Source: Streptomyces ruber (GTDB taxonomy: Bacteria; Actinomycetota; Actinomycetes; Streptomycetales; Streptomycetaceae). From it: a stretch of DNA of 64,000 nt. Numbering within the stretch: position 1 is the first letter of the stretch; every line of letters begins with the position of its first letter. The stretch spans positions 372,001 through 436,000 of the forward strand of contig NZ_BMQK01000003.1 in NCBI RefSeq assembly GCF_014648075.1, given 5' to 3'. The translations under genes were made by a program, and so were the position numbers. The notes under the pieces were generated by a model. It was not told the DNA's origin. It saw only the letters and a list, made by a program, of their open reading frames with translations, and did no database searches. Positions 30,946-39,911 of the stretch are shown here, piece after piece.

Positions 30946-30983
30946 CACCGCGCCGGGCCGCCGCCACCGCGCCGGGCCGCCGC
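30946..30983. repeat. Two 19-base direct repeats after DUF3140
   Basis: CACCGCGCCGGGCCGCCGC occurs twice in tandem (30946-30964 and 30965-30983), followed by the start of a third copy. It lies in the 92-base gap between convergent genes. Confidence 0.7.
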
Positions 30984-31033
30984 CACCGTGACGCCCGTCC
31001 GCCCCGGCGCCCGTACGCCACGGCCGTGGCGAG

Positions 31034-31420
31034 TCAGCCGGTGCCCGTGCCCGTGCCCGCGCCGGTGCCCGTGGGGTCGCCCTCCGCCGTGGCCGTGGCG
31101 GTGAAGTGGTCCAGGGTCCCGGTGAGGTCGAGCATGCGGTCGAGGAAGCCGGGCCGGTTGTCCAGTTCCAGGGTGAGGCCGGCGGCGCTGGTGTGGCGGT
31201 GCACCATCAGCAGCGTCGACAGGCCCAGGGAGTCGATCCACGTCAGCCGCCGGAAGTCCAGCCGGAGACGCCGGAGGGCCGTGTCCGGGGCGAGGTGGTC
31301 CACGACGGTGTCGAGGAGCTCGTCGCTGGTCTCGTAGTCGAGGTCACCGACGACCTCGATGACCAGCACGTCCGATGCGTGGGTGATGTCGAGGCCGAAC
31401 TCGGGCGAAGGCGTGGTCAT
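31034..31420 (-). CDS. STAS-domain anti-sigma factor antagonist
   Basis: A 128-residue STAS protein of the RsbV/SpoIIAA type. VLVIEVVGDLDYETSDELLD forms the first strand and helix, and LTWIDSLGLSTLLMVHRH carries the conserved Asp-Ser, where the Ser is the expected phosphorylation site. In partner switching the unphosphorylated antagonist binds an anti-sigma kinase and frees a sigma factor. The last 15 residues are a Gly-Thr repeat (TGTGAGTGTGTG). It is the third gene of the operon PP2C - B12-binding protein - STAS, and its ATG overlaps the preceding stop (ATGA). No anti-sigma kinase gene is nearby. Confidence 0.9.
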   Translation of the reverse strand: MTTPSPEFGLDITHASDVLVIEVVGDLDYETSDELLDTVVDHLAPDTALRRLRLDFRRLTWIDSLGLSTLLMVHRHTSAAGLTLELDNRPGFLDRMLDLTGTLDHFTATATAEGDPTGTGAGTGTGTG

Positions 31421-32502
31421 GCGCTGGTCTCTGGGTCGGGAACGGGACGGTCGGAGCGGGTGGCGACGGCGGCGCCGCCCTCGCGGAGCAGCGCGCCGGC
31501 GCGCGGGAAGTCGTGCAGCTGCTCGCCGAGCACGTCGAGCCCGAGGAGCAGGGACCGGGCGGGTACCCGCCGTGCCTCCAGTATGTCGGCGGTCCAGGTG
31601 ACGAAGTCGGTGAACAGGCGCGCGTCGTCGACGTAGAGGGCGGTGGCGAGGAAGTCGACGGTGTGGGCGAGGTCCTCGGCGGTGCGCTCGCGCTGCGCGT
31701 CGGTGTACCCGCGCAGGGGCGGGAAGCGCTCCTCCAGGTCCACCAGGGTCTGCTTGACCAACTGCGGACGGGACTGCACGACCATCGTGTACTCCTGGTC
31801 GGCCAGGTGCGGGAGGTCGTCCACGGCCTGCCGGGCGGCCGTCGGGTCCGGGGCGGGCAGACCGGCCTCCAGGGCGGCCGCGGCGGCCCGGGCGTCGGGC
31901 GCCCACCGCTCGGCGCCGAACGCGCGTCCGTACCGGCCGTCCGGACCGAAGGCCCGGCCGCCGACCATGACGGGCACGCCCACGGCCTGGCAGGCGGTGA
32001 TGGCCGCGTGGGCGGCCGGCAGCCTGGTCGGGATCGAGGAGGACAGCAGGACCGCGTCCGGGTCGGTCCGGTGCAGGTGGGCGATCAGGTGCGGTCCGGG
32101 CGTCTGGGCGCCGAGGTAGTCCACCTGCCAGCCGCGCAGCTGGAGGACCTCCGAGACCAGACGGGCGGGCAGGGCGTGCCACTCGCCGTCCACGCAGGCC
32201 ACGGTCACCCGGCCGCGCCGCACGTCCTTCCTGTCGGGTCTGCGCGGGGTCAGCGCGGCGATGACCCGCTCGTTGACCGCGGTGGCCGCGTGTTCCTGGG
32301 CGACCGTGATGCGGGCGGCCGCCCACTCGGCGCCGACCTTCGCCTGGACCCCGCCGATGACCTCCAGCAGGAGCGTCTCCCGGTCCAGGCCGGCGTCGAG
32401 GCCGTCGTGCAGGACGTCGGTGGCGGTGTACGCGTCGCCGCCGAGGACGGCCTTCCACAGCCGGTCGCGGAACTCGGTGGTGGCGTCGCCGGGCTCGGTC
32501 AC
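31417..32502 (-). CDS. Cobalamin-binding protein with photoreceptor-type cap
   Basis: A 361-residue soluble protein in three parts. Residues 1-85 form a methionine-synthase-like helical cap containing W60, then nine residues, then E70-H71, exactly the Wx9EH signature that caps adenosylcobalamin in CarH/LitR photoreceptors. Residues 95-215 form the B12-binding Rossmann domain; E107-W108-H109 gives the ExH motif whose His would ligate cobalt (the usual Gly three residues later is Pro). Residues 225-345 form an extra helical domain resembling N-terminal sensor domains of RsbR-like stressosome proteins. It lacks the MerR DNA-binding domain, so it must signal through partners. GTG at 32502 overlaps the PP2C stop; its own stop overlaps the STAS start. 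Confidence 0.88.
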   Translation of the reverse strand: MTEPGDATTEFRDRLWKAVLGGDAYTATDVLHDGLDAGLDRETLLLEVIGGVQAKVGAEWAAARITVAQEHAATAVNERVIAALTPRRPDRKDVRRGRVTVACVDGEWHALPARLVSEVLQLRGWQVDYLGAQTPGPHLIAHLHRTDPDAVLLSSSIPTRLPAAHAAITACQAVGVPVMVGGRAFGPDGRYGRAFGAERWAPDARAAAAALEAGLPAPDPTAARQAVDDLPHLADQEYTMVVQSRPQLVKQTLVDLEERFPPLRGYTDAQRERTAEDLAHTVDFLATALYVDDARLFTDFVTWTADILEARRVPARSLLLGLDVLGEQLHDFPRAGALLREGGAAVATRSDRPVPDPETSA

Positions 32503-34250
32503 GCGGTCCTCCCGTTCCTCTCGCGGGTACCGGCGGGACCGCCGGGCGGCTCCGGGTCCCCGGGCCCCTCGTCGTGCGCGTGCCCGTCGAGCCCGGTCGG
32601 CGGACCGGTCCTCGGCGCGCTGACGGCGACCACCGCCATGTCGTCGTGGCGGCCCTGGCCCAGCCACTGCGCGGCCAGCATCTGCACGTGCTCCACGACC
32701 GCCTCCGCCGGCATGCCGACGCACTCCGCCAGGGCCCGCTTCAGCCGCTCCACGCCGTACAGCTCGCCGCCCAGCGGTCCGCCGCGGGCCTCGGTGATGC
32801 CGTCGGTGTAGAGCAGGCAGGTCTCGCCCGGGGCGAGGTCGGTCTCCACGCTCTGCACCGACACGGCCGGCATCGCGCCCACCAGGGTGCCCCGTGTCCC
32901 GCACTCCTCCACCCGGCCGTCGGCCCGGACGATCAGCGGCGCGGGATGGCCGGCGCTGGTGAGACGCAGCCGCACCCGGCCGGCACGGCGCCGCGCGGAG
33001 GCCAGGACCAGTGTCGCGAACCGGGTGTGCCGCGACGTCAGCAACGCGGCGTTCAGCAGGTTCAGCACCTGCTGGTGATCGCCGGCGAGGGGCAGCAGGG
33101 CGTGCAGGGTGTTGCGGATCTTGCCGGTCAGCACGGCTGCGTCCAGGCCCTTGCCCGCCACGTCACCGAGCACGACGAGGGACTCCTGGGAAGGGTCGGC
33201 GCCGGCGTGCACGTCGTAGAAGTCGCCGCCGATCCGCTCGTGGTCCTGGGCGGGCCGGTAGCTGCCCGCGTACTCGACGCCGTGCAGGCTGCCGAGCTGC
33301 GGGGGCAGCAGTTCCTGCATCAGCGTCGCGGTGATGGTGGCCTGCTCGGTGTACAGGCGGGCCGCGGACAGGGCGGCCCCCGCGCGGGCGGCGAACATCC
33401 GGGCGAAGACGTCCTCGCTCTCGGTGAACGCCCGCTCGGTGCTGGACCGCAGCAGGATCAGCGCCCCGGCGGGGACGCCGTGGCCGGGCAGCGGCGTGAC
33501 GATGACGGAGCCGACCGGGCCCTCGAAGCCCTCGGGGATCGCCCACGAGGGGATGTCGTCGGGGTTGATCCACCGTGTCGGCACGGGCGGGAAGCCCTGC
33601 AGCGCCTCGGCGAGACCGGGCAGCGTGTTCGGGTCGATCGCCCGCGTGACCTGGGTGACGGGGCCGCCGACGTGCGCGTAGGTGAGCGGGAAGCGGCGCC
33701 CCTGGCCGGGGGCGACCAGGAGGGCGGCGTCCGCCAGGTGCCGGGTCGCCATGCGGACGGTCGCCTCCATGTTGCGCGGCACATTGAGCGACGACAGCAG
33801 GGTGCTGGAGACCTCGGTGAGGATCGCGGCGCGCTCCTGCTCGCTGCGCAGGGTCTCCTCGGCCAGCCGGCGGTCGGTCGCGTCGATCAGCCACCACGCC
33901 ACGTCCCCGTCCGCGCTCAGCCGGGCGTGGGCCTCGTAGTGACGGCCGCCGATGGCGCCGGACAGCGGCTCGGTCCGGCCCTCGCCGGGGCCGTCGGCCA
34001 GGTACCGGTGCGCCTCCGTCAGCCAGTCCGGCAGGCTCACGTGAGGGTCTTCGCCGTCCGGCACTTCGGGCAGCACGTTCCGGGCGGCGTCGTTGACCAC
34101 CAGGACGCCGCCGTCCCGGTCCAGGACGAGGACCGGACAGGGAGCATCACTCCACGTCGAGCCGACGGCGGTACCGGCACCGCGTGGGGCTGCGGGTGAA
34201 CCTTGGGGAGAAACCACAAGCGGGGGCACACGTGGCGCGTACCCCACCAC
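32499..34250 (-). CDS. PP2C/SpoIIE-type phosphatase with PAS and GAF domains
   Basis: A 583-residue signalling phosphatase. Residues about 33-130 form a PAS-like sensor (PCPVLVLDRDGGVLVVNDAA), about 145-315 a GAF domain (LTEVSSTLLSSLNVPRNMEA start), and about 335-550 a SpoIIE phosphatase domain: RIGGDFYDVHAGAD, VVLGDVAGKGLDAAVLTG, CLLYTDGITEARGG and GRHDDMAVVAV carry the metal-binding Asp residues. It should dephosphorylate the downstream STAS antagonist and switch a sigma factor on. The start is uncertain: GTG codons at 34250 and 34247 follow AGAGAGAG closely; a start nearer the PAS domain is also possible. First gene of the operon. Confidence 0.9.
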   Translation of the reverse strand: MVGYAPRVPPLVVSPQGSPAAPRGAGTAVGSTWSDAPCPVLVLDRDGGVLVVNDAARNVLPEVPDGEDPHVSLPDWLTEAHRYLADGPGEGRTEPLSGAIGGRHYEAHARLSADGDVAWWLIDATDRRLAEETLRSEQERAAILTEVSSTLLSSLNVPRNMEATVRMATRHLADAALLVAPGQGRRFPLTYAHVGGPVTQVTRAIDPNTLPGLAEALQGFPPVPTRWINPDDIPSWAIPEGFEGPVGSVIVTPLPGHGVPAGALILLRSSTERAFTESEDVFARMFAARAGAALSAARLYTEQATITATLMQELLPPQLGSLHGVEYAGSYRPAQDHERIGGDFYDVHAGADPSQESLVVLGDVAGKGLDAAVLTGKIRNTLHALLPLAGDHQQVLNLLNAALLTSRHTRFATLVLASARRRAGRVRLRLTSAGHPAPLIVRADGRVEECGTRGTLVGAMPAVSVQSVETDLAPGETCLLYTDGITEARGGPLGGELYGVERLKRALAECVGMPAEAVVEHVQMLAAQWLGQGRHDDMAVVAVSAPRTGPPTGLDGHAHDEGPGDPEPPGGPAGTRERNGRTA

Positions 34251-34266
34251 CTCTCTCTACGTGGAA

Positions 34267-34312
34267 GGTTGTCTGTCGGCAACCGTCTCGCAGGTTGCCG
34301 ACGGATGCAACC
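34267..34312. promoter_or_regulatory. GGTTGC/GCAACC dyad array upstream of the PP2C operon
   Basis: Four half-sites alternate: GGTTG (34267), GCAACC (34279), GGTTGC (34293), GCAACC (34307). The middle pair extends to a perfect 10-bp inverted repeat, GTCGGCAACC (34275-34284) with 34293-34302, across 8 bases. This is either a multi-site operator or two mutually exclusive hairpins in the leader. Confidence 0.6.
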
Positions 34313-34455
34313 CGCCTCCGGACCTGCCCGGAAGGCGCCGGCCGCCGTACCGGACCGGTCCGGCAGCCGTCCCAACCGTCCCTTCCGTCCCCGTATTCCT
34401 GTTCTGCCTGCTCCCGCACCCGCTCCTGCCCCCGCTCCCGCCCCAGCGCCCGGGG

Positions 34456-35511
34456 TCAGCCGGGAAAGCGTCCCGTCGAGCGCAGCCGGCGGCGTCGCTC
34501 GGCGTAGGCGAGGTCGTCCCGCCACAGGCGGCCCGCGGCGGCGCGCACGAAGGGGCGGAGCACCGGAGCCATCCGGCGGGCCGCGCGGAAACCGGGCCGG
34601 TCGGAGGCGGCCACCACGGCTTCCACCACCGCGGTGCGGGGCCGGCCCCGGTCGTCCAGGCCGAGCGGCGTGGCGTGCGTCTCGACGACCGAGCCCACCC
34701 CCTCGCCCTCGGTGATGCGCATGACGACCGTACGGGGCTCCGGCGCGGTGAACACGGCCCGCACCGGTACGACCAGCCGCCCGGCGACCTTGAACGAGAC
34801 GTCCACGGTGAAGCCGTCGTCCTCCTCCGCCCCGTCCGCCCCGGCACCGGCGGGGGAGTCGACCACGGTGAGGTCGACGAAGGAGTACGGGTGGAACCAG
34901 GCGCCGTGCCAGGGGTCGAGCCGGTTGGCCACCACGTCCTCGGGCTCGCAGACGCCGAAACCGGTGTAGACGGCCGTCAGCGCGTCCGCCGGATCGGGCC
35001 GGACCGGGACGACGGGCGCCGGCGTCGGCGGCTCGCCCCCGGCCTCGTCCAGCCGCACCCACACCAGCACGCCGTCGTCGTGGACGGGCAGCGGCTGCCA
35101 GCCGGCGAAGGGCCCGCCGTCCAGGGAGAGCCCGTGCCAGTGGCAGACCAGCGTGCCGCAGCGCACGGGGCTGTCCCGCAGCGGTGCGCCGAGGTGCGGG
35201 CAGGCGCCCGGCCCGGCGACCGGCCGCCCCTCGGCGTCGCGCCAGAGCACCAGCTCACGGCCGGCCACCGTGCGGCCCAGCGGCCGGTCGCCGCGCAGGT
35301 CACGGGAGGCGCCGACGACGTACCAGTTGCCCGACGGCCGGGCCTGCGCCCGCTTCAGCGTCTCCGCGATCAGCGAGGGCCGCGCGTCCCGCCAGGTCGG
35401 CCGCTGCCGCTCCCAGCGCACGGCCCCGCGGCGCAGGGTGAGCGGATAGCGGCGGCGCGGGGACCGGCCGACGGGCGGGCGGGGACGTCGCTCCGGACCG
35501 ACGGGACTCAC
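34456..35511 (-). CDS. crtV: CrtV-like Rieske 2Fe-2S protein of the carotenoid operon (DUF5914)
   Basis: A 351-residue protein, last gene of crtEIBV. The N-terminal half has a Rieske domain: ACPHLGAPL gives Cys-x-His and [10 protein letters not shown] gives Cys-x2-His, enough for a 2Fe-2S cluster. The C-terminal half ([20 protein letters not shown] onwards) matches the conserved part of DUF5914. In S. griseus the gene at this position is called crtV and was first described as a methylesterase; the Rieske motif here argues for an oxygenase or electron-transfer role in isorenieratene biosynthesis instead (inference). GTG at 35511 overlaps the crtB stop by four bases. Confidence 0.85.
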   Translation of the reverse strand: MSPVGPERRPRPPVGRSPRRRYPLTLRRGAVRWERQRPTWRDARPSLIAETLKRAQARPSGNWYVVGASRDLRGDRPLGRTVAGRELVLWRDAEGRPVAGPGACPHLGAPLRDSPVRCGTLVCHWHGLSLDGGPFAGWQPLPVHDDGVLVWVRLDEAGGEPPTPAPVVPVRPDPADALTAVYTGFGVCEPEDVVANRLDPWHGAWFHPYSFVDLTVVDSPAGAGADGAEEDDGFTVDVSFKVAGRLVVPVRAVFTAPEPRTVVMRITEGEGVGSVVETHATPLGLDDRGRPRTAVVEAVVAASDRPGFRAARRMAPVLRPFVRAAAGRLWRDDLAYAERRRRLRSTGRFPG

Positions 35512-36614
35512 GCGACCTCCGTTCCGGCGGGACGGGCACCGGCGGGACGGGCCTCGGCCGGACGGGCACCGGCGCGACGGCCATCGGCGGGCCGGATGCC
35601 GGCGGGCCGGGGAGGAGCCGTGGAGTGGGCCGGCGCGAGGGGGAACCGGGCCCGGACGGCCGGGGCGCGGCGGCCGGTGCCGGCGCGGGCCGCCAGGCGC
35701 GCGGCCGTCAGCCGGCACAGTCCGTCCACGGCGACCGTCGCCCGGCGCCGGCGCGGCACGACGGCGCGGCGGTGCACCACGGAGTACCCGTCCTCGGCGA
35801 TGGCGTCGAGGATGCCGGAGTACAGCACGAACGCGGTGCGGATGCACGGCCGGGCCACCGGGTCGAGCATGGCGAGACCGGGGACGGCCTCGCGGTAGAC
35901 GCCGCGGGTGAGCTCCTCGGCGGCCCGCAGGGCCCGGGTGATCCGCGGGTCGCGGCGGCCGGTGTGCCTGCTCCACGTCAGCAGCTCACGGTCCGCGCCG
36001 TGCGCGGCCAGCAGGTCCGCGGGCAGGTACACCCGGCCGCGGTCCAGGTCCTCGCCGACGTCCCGCAGGAAGTTGGTGAGCTGGAAGGCCACCCCCAGCG
36101 CCGCCGCGTGCGGGGCCGCCTCCTCGCGCGGGACCACCGTGCCGAGCACCGGGAGCATCTGCAGCCCGATCACGGCGGCCGAACCGTGCATGTACGCGCG
36201 CAGGTGCTCGTACGTCGGGTAGTCGGTGACCTCCAGGTCGCTGTGCATGGACGTCATGAAGTCGCCGAAGTGCCGGTGGTCGATCCCGTACCGGCGGGCG
36301 GTGTCGGCGAGCGCGAGCACCACCGGCTCGGTGCTCCGCCCGGTGCGCAGCCCGGTCTCCAGATCGCCGCCGAGGCGTTCCAGCGCCGTGGCGCGCTGCC
36401 GGGCGGTCGCGCTGGTGAGGGAGTCGACGATGTCGTCGGCCCAGCGCGCGAACCCGTACAGGGCGTGCACGGCCGGGCGGCGCTCCACCGGCAGCAGCCG
36501 CGTCGCGAGGAAGTACGTCCTGCCGTGCCGGGCGTTGAGCGTGCGGCAGTGCGTGTAGGCCGCGCGGAGCGACGGCTCGGTGATGCCCGCCGCGTCGAGT
36601 TCGCGGACGGTCAT
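35508..36614 (-). CDS. crtB: Phytoene synthase
   Basis: A 368-residue squalene/phytoene synthase that joins two geranylgeranyl diphosphates. Motifs in order: [30 protein letters not shown] (first Asp-rich motif near residue 60), [49 protein letters not shown] (second Asp-rich motif with the diphosphate-binding region). The core ends near residue 300. The last 60 residues are an Arg/Ala/Pro/Gly repeat tail ([20 protein letters not shown]) not needed for the fold. The ATG at 36614 overlaps the crtI stop (ATGA), and its own stop overlaps crtV. Confidence 0.95.
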   Translation of the reverse strand: MTVRELDAAGITEPSLRAAYTHCRTLNARHGRTYFLATRLLPVERRPAVHALYGFARWADDIVDSLTSATARQRATALERLGGDLETGLRTGRSTEPVVLALADTARRYGIDHRHFGDFMTSMHSDLEVTDYPTYEHLRAYMHGSAAVIGLQMLPVLGTVVPREEAAPHAAALGVAFQLTNFLRDVGEDLDRGRVYLPADLLAAHGADRELLTWSRHTGRRDPRITRALRAAEELTRGVYREAVPGLAMLDPVARPCIRTAFVLYSGILDAIAEDGYSVVHRRAVVPRRRRATVAVDGLCRLTAARLAARAGTGRRAPAVRARFPLAPAHSTAPPRPAGIRPADGRRAGARPAEARPAGARPAGTEVA

Positions 36615-38185
36615 GAGCGGCTTCCTTCCGCCGGTTCCGGCAGTTCCCCCATCGGTTCTCCTTCCCTCGTGGCGGACGGGACACGGTTGCGGGAGCGGGC
36701 GGCGGGCCCGCCGGTGACGCGGGCCGCGGCCAGCTTGCCGGACAGCAGCACCGTGGGGACGCCGACCCCGGGCGTGGTGCCGCAGCCGGCGAGGACGGCG
36801 TTCACGGTGCCGCGCACCAGGTTGCGCGGGCGGAACGGGCCGGTCTGGGCGAAGGTGTGGGCCGCCGAGAACGGGGTGCCCGCCGCATGCCCCTGCGCCC
36901 GCCAGTCGGCCGGGGTGACCAGGCACTGGGTCTCGATCGCCGCGGCCATGCCGGTGAGGCCGCGGCGCTCCAGCTCGGTCAGGAGCTCGTCGCGGTAGCG
37001 CGGCGCCAGGTCGCCCCACTCGGCGGCACCCGGGCCGATGTCGGTGTTGGGGCACGGCGCGAGGACGTAGTGCAGATGGCGGCCCGGCGGCGCGAGGTCC
37101 GGGTCGGTGGCGGTGGGGCGGGTGATGAGCAGGGACGGGTCGCTCATCAGGCTGCCGGTGCGGGTCAGCTCGTCGAAGGTACGGTGCCAGGACGCGCCGA
37201 ACGACAGCGTGTGGTGGGCCAGCTCGGGCCAGGTCCGGTCGGTGCCGGCGTGCAGCACCACCGCCGAGGGCGAGAACCTCAGACGCGCGGCCCGGCGCGG
37301 CGCCCGGCCCAGCAGCCGGTAGACGACGGGCAGGTCGGGGGTGAGGACGACGGCGTCGCAGGGGATCCGCTCGTCCTCGGTGACCACCGCCGTGACCCGG
37401 TCGCCGGACCGCTCCAGCCGGCTGACCTCCTGTCCGAACCGCAGGTCGGCGCCCGCGTCGGCGGCGGCGTCCGCCATGGCCCGGGGCAGGGCGTGCATGC
37501 CGCCGCGCGGGAAGTACACGCCGGCGACGGTGTCCATGTAGGCGATGATCGCGTAGGCGGCCAGGGCACGCGCCGGGGGCACGCCCGCGTACAGCGCCTG
37601 GAAGGAGAAGATCCGCCGCAGCCGCTCGTCCCGCAGGAAGCGCCCGATCGCCGCGTCCAGCCGGCCGAAGCCGCCGAGCGCCGCGAGCCGCGCGAGGTCG
37701 GGGTGGGCCAGGTCCAGCGGGGAGTCGAAGTTGCTGTCGATGAAGCGGCGCATCTGGACCTTGTGCAACCGCTCCAGCCAGTGCCGCAGCCGCCGGTACC
37801 CGGCGGCCTCCCCGGGCCCCGCGAACCGCTCGATCTCCGCCTCCATCGCCGCGCCGTCCGTGTGCACGTCCAGCGCGCTGCCGTCGGCGAACCGCGCCCG
37901 GTAGGCGGGGTCGAGTGCGATCAGCTCGACCCGGTCGTACAGGCTGTCGCCCACCGCGGCGAAGGCCTCGTCCGCGAGGTGGGGCATGGTCAGCACGGTG
38001 GGTCCGGTGTCGATGCGGTACCCGTCGCGCTCCAGCAGCCCGGCCCGGCCGCCGGGCAGCGGGTCCCGCTCGACGACGGTGACCCGGCGGCCCGCGCCGA
38101 GCAGGTGCAGCGCGGCCGACAGGCCGGACAGGCCGGCGCCGACCACCACGACGTGGTCGGTGCGTCCGCGTACGGTGCGGGTCAT
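36611..38185 (-). CDS. crtI: Phytoene desaturase
   Basis: A 524-residue FAD-dependent phytoene desaturase that makes lycopene. The FAD motif is [21 protein letters not shown], here near residue 12, followed by [20 protein letters not shown] and [50 protein letters not shown], and the C-terminal [20 protein letters not shown] are bacterial CrtI blocks. ATG at 38185 overlaps the crtE stop (ATGA) and its stop overlaps crtB, so all four crtEIBV genes are translationally coupled. Confidence 0.95.
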   Translation of the reverse strand: MTRTVRGRTDHVVVVGAGLSGLSAALHLLGAGRRVTVVERDPLPGGRAGLLERDGYRIDTGPTVLTMPHLADEAFAAVGDSLYDRVELIALDPAYRARFADGSALDVHTDGAAMEAEIERFAGPGEAAGYRRLRHWLERLHKVQMRRFIDSNFDSPLDLAHPDLARLAALGGFGRLDAAIGRFLRDERLRRIFSFQALYAGVPPARALAAYAIIAYMDTVAGVYFPRGGMHALPRAMADAAADAGADLRFGQEVSRLERSGDRVTAVVTEDERIPCDAVVLTPDLPVVYRLLGRAPRRAARLRFSPSAVVLHAGTDRTWPELAHHTLSFGASWHRTFDELTRTGSLMSDPSLLITRPTATDPDLAPPGRHLHYVLAPCPNTDIGPGAAEWGDLAPRYRDELLTELERRGLTGMAAAIETQCLVTPADWRAQGHAAGTPFSAAHTFAQTGPFRPRNLVRGTVNAVLAGCGTTPGVGVPTVLLSGKLAAARVTGGPAARSRNRVPSATREGEPMGELPEPAEGSRS

Positions 38186-39537
38186 CGGCTCCACCCCTCG
38201 GCCCCGGCGGCGGTCAGGAGGACGGAGCGGCCGGGCGGCCCGGTGCCGGCGGGCGGCGCCGGCAGGCCGCCGCGCCCGTCGGGCACGCCGGCCACGGAGC
38301 ACAGCAGCCCGCGCAGCCGCCGGCGCGGGCCGGGATCCAGGTCCGCGGCGGCCAGGTGGCGCAGGGCTCGGGCGGCCAGACGGTCGATCCGCGCCTCCAC
38401 GATGCGGCGGGCCCCCGTCGTCACCAGCACCTCCCGCACCCGCGCGAGCTGAGCCTCCGACAGGTCCGGGCGGCCGAGCGAGCGCCGCAGGACGACGAGG
38501 GAACGCCGGTCGCCCGCGGCCTCGGCCCGGGCCCGCGCCAGGGCCACGAGGTAGGTGGGCTTGCCGCTGCGGATGTCGCCGCCCGACGGTTTGCCCGTCC
38601 GGCGGGGCTCCGCGAACACGTCGAGGAGGTCGTCGCGGAGCTGGAAGGCCAGCCCGGCGCACCGCCCGGCCGACGCGAGGGCCCGCGTCGTGGCGGCGTC
38701 GGCCCCGGCGAGCGCCGCGCCGAGCCCGAGCGGCCGCTCCACGGAGTACAGGGCGCTCTTGAGACAGGCGGCCCGCAGCGCACGGGCCGTACGGTGCGCG
38801 GAGGTCGCCTCGCCCTGCACGTCCAGGTACTGCCCGGCCACCATCTCCGTGCGCATGGCGCGCCACACGCCGCGCACCCGGCGCGCGGTGCCCGGGGCGA
38901 GCACGGTGTCGGTGACCAGGTCGTCCGCCCAGGCGAGCGCGAGGTCCCCGGCGAGTATCGCGGCGGCCTCGCCGAGCCGTACGCCGCCCGCCCCCGGGAC
39001 GCTCCCGGCGTACTGGGCGGTGATGTCGGTGTGCAGGGCGGGCCGGCCGCGGCGCAGCCGGGCGCCGTCCATCACGTCGTCGTGCACCAGGGCGCACGTC
39101 TGGATCAGTTCGAGCGCCGCGCCGATCCGCAGGGCGGCCTCGGCGGACGCGGCGTCCGTGCCCCCGCAGGCCCGCATCCCCCACCACACGAAACGGGACC
39201 GGACGCGCTTGCCGCCGTCCAGCGTGAACCGCGCGACCCGCTCGGCGATGTCCCGCGCGAACACCTCGTCCGTCGCCCGGGCCCGGCCCACCCGGTCACC
39301 GAGCACCTGCGCGAGGACCCGGCCCACGGCGCCCGGCACGTCGGCGTCCACGGCCGGCAGGTCGTGCACGTCCACGGGGAAGGGGAGGTCCGCGTCCGGG
39401 AAGGACGGCTCGCCCGCGCCGGGCCCCGGCAGGGCGCCCACCTCCGGGACGTCGTCCTCGACGGGGTACCGGTCCGCCTCCGCCTGGCCGCGTGCCGGTC
39501 CGGCCGTGCGATGTCCGGTGGCCTCGGTGGAGCGCAT
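38182..39537 (-). CDS. crtE: Geranylgeranyl diphosphate synthase
   Basis: A 451-residue trans-isoprenyl diphosphate synthase, first gene of crtEIBV. The first Asp-rich motif is [20 protein letters not shown] (DDxxD) near residue 155 and the second is [15 protein letters not shown] near residue 310. [18 protein letters not shown] is the IPP-binding block. About 90 residues of acidic, Pro-rich head precede the domain, and a Gly/Pro/Ala tail of about 50 residues follows; both are longer than usual. The ATG at 39537 has GAGAGGA nine bases upstream. It is divergent from crtYTU across a 374-base gap. Confidence 0.95.
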   Translation of the reverse strand: MRSTEATGHRTAGPARGQAEADRYPVEDDVPEVGALPGPGAGEPSFPDADLPFPVDVHDLPAVDADVPGAVGRVLAQVLGDRVGRARATDEVFARDIAERVARFTLDGGKRVRSRFVWWGMRACGGTDAASAEAALRIGAALELIQTCALVHDDVMDGARLRRGRPALHTDITAQYAGSVPGAGGVRLGEAAAILAGDLALAWADDLVTDTVLAPGTARRVRGVWRAMRTEMVAGQYLDVQGEATSAHRTARALRAACLKSALYSVERPLGLGAALAGADAATTRALASAGRCAGLAFQLRDDLLDVFAEPRRTGKPSGGDIRSGKPTYLVALARARAEAAGDRRSLVVLRRSLGRPDLSEAQLARVREVLVTTGARRIVEARIDRLAARALRHLAAADLDPGPRRRLRGLLCSVAGVPDGRGGLPAPPAGTGPPGRSVLLTAAGAEGWSR

Positions 39538-39911
39538 CCCGGTTCCTCTCGTCGTCCGTCGGGCGGCCGACCTCCTCCCGGTGCACGACGCGGACGCGGA
39601 TCGCGTGCGCCCGGGCGCAGGGGGTGAGGTCCCGCCTCTGGGTAGCCTCGTGGCACCCGGAGTAAACGTGCGTGCTCGGACGGTACGTGTGACATGCGCC
39701 GCACGCGGGCGTGACCCGCGGGCAGGGCGACATGCACCCGTCCGGGTTTGCCCGCGGCCGACCGGGAGACCGGGAACGCGAAGGCCACCGACGGGCCGAA
39801 CGGCCCCGCCCCGGAACCCCGCCGCGCGTGTCCGCGTCCCGGCGGGTGCGGCAGCCTGGATGCTTGCGACGGGGCACCCATCGTGGACGCGTGCTCGAGG
39901 AGGGACCCATC
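39538..39911. promoter_or_regulatory. Divergent crtE/crtY control region
   Basis: This 374-base interval must contain the promoters of both carotenoid operons. AGTAAACGTGCGTGCTCGGA (39661-39680) is the most AT-rich part. GGGT-N14-GGGTAG (39622-39645) on the plus strand roughly resembles the GNNT-N14-16-GGGTA type used by sigma-B-like factors, which control crt genes in S. griseus relatives. CGCGGG-CGTGA-CCCGCG (39704-39720) is a small inverted repeat. I cannot name the true start sites. Confidence 0.45.

Noticed and set aside
34251..34455. Cobalamin riboswitch upstream of the B12-protein operon
   Set aside because: The 205-base leader has strong dyads but no recognisable B12-box core, and it is very short for the full aptamer.
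39538..39911. A definite sigma-B or LitS promoter for the crt operons
   Set aside because: Only loose matches to GNNT-N14-16-GGGTA were seen; not strong enough to call a start site.
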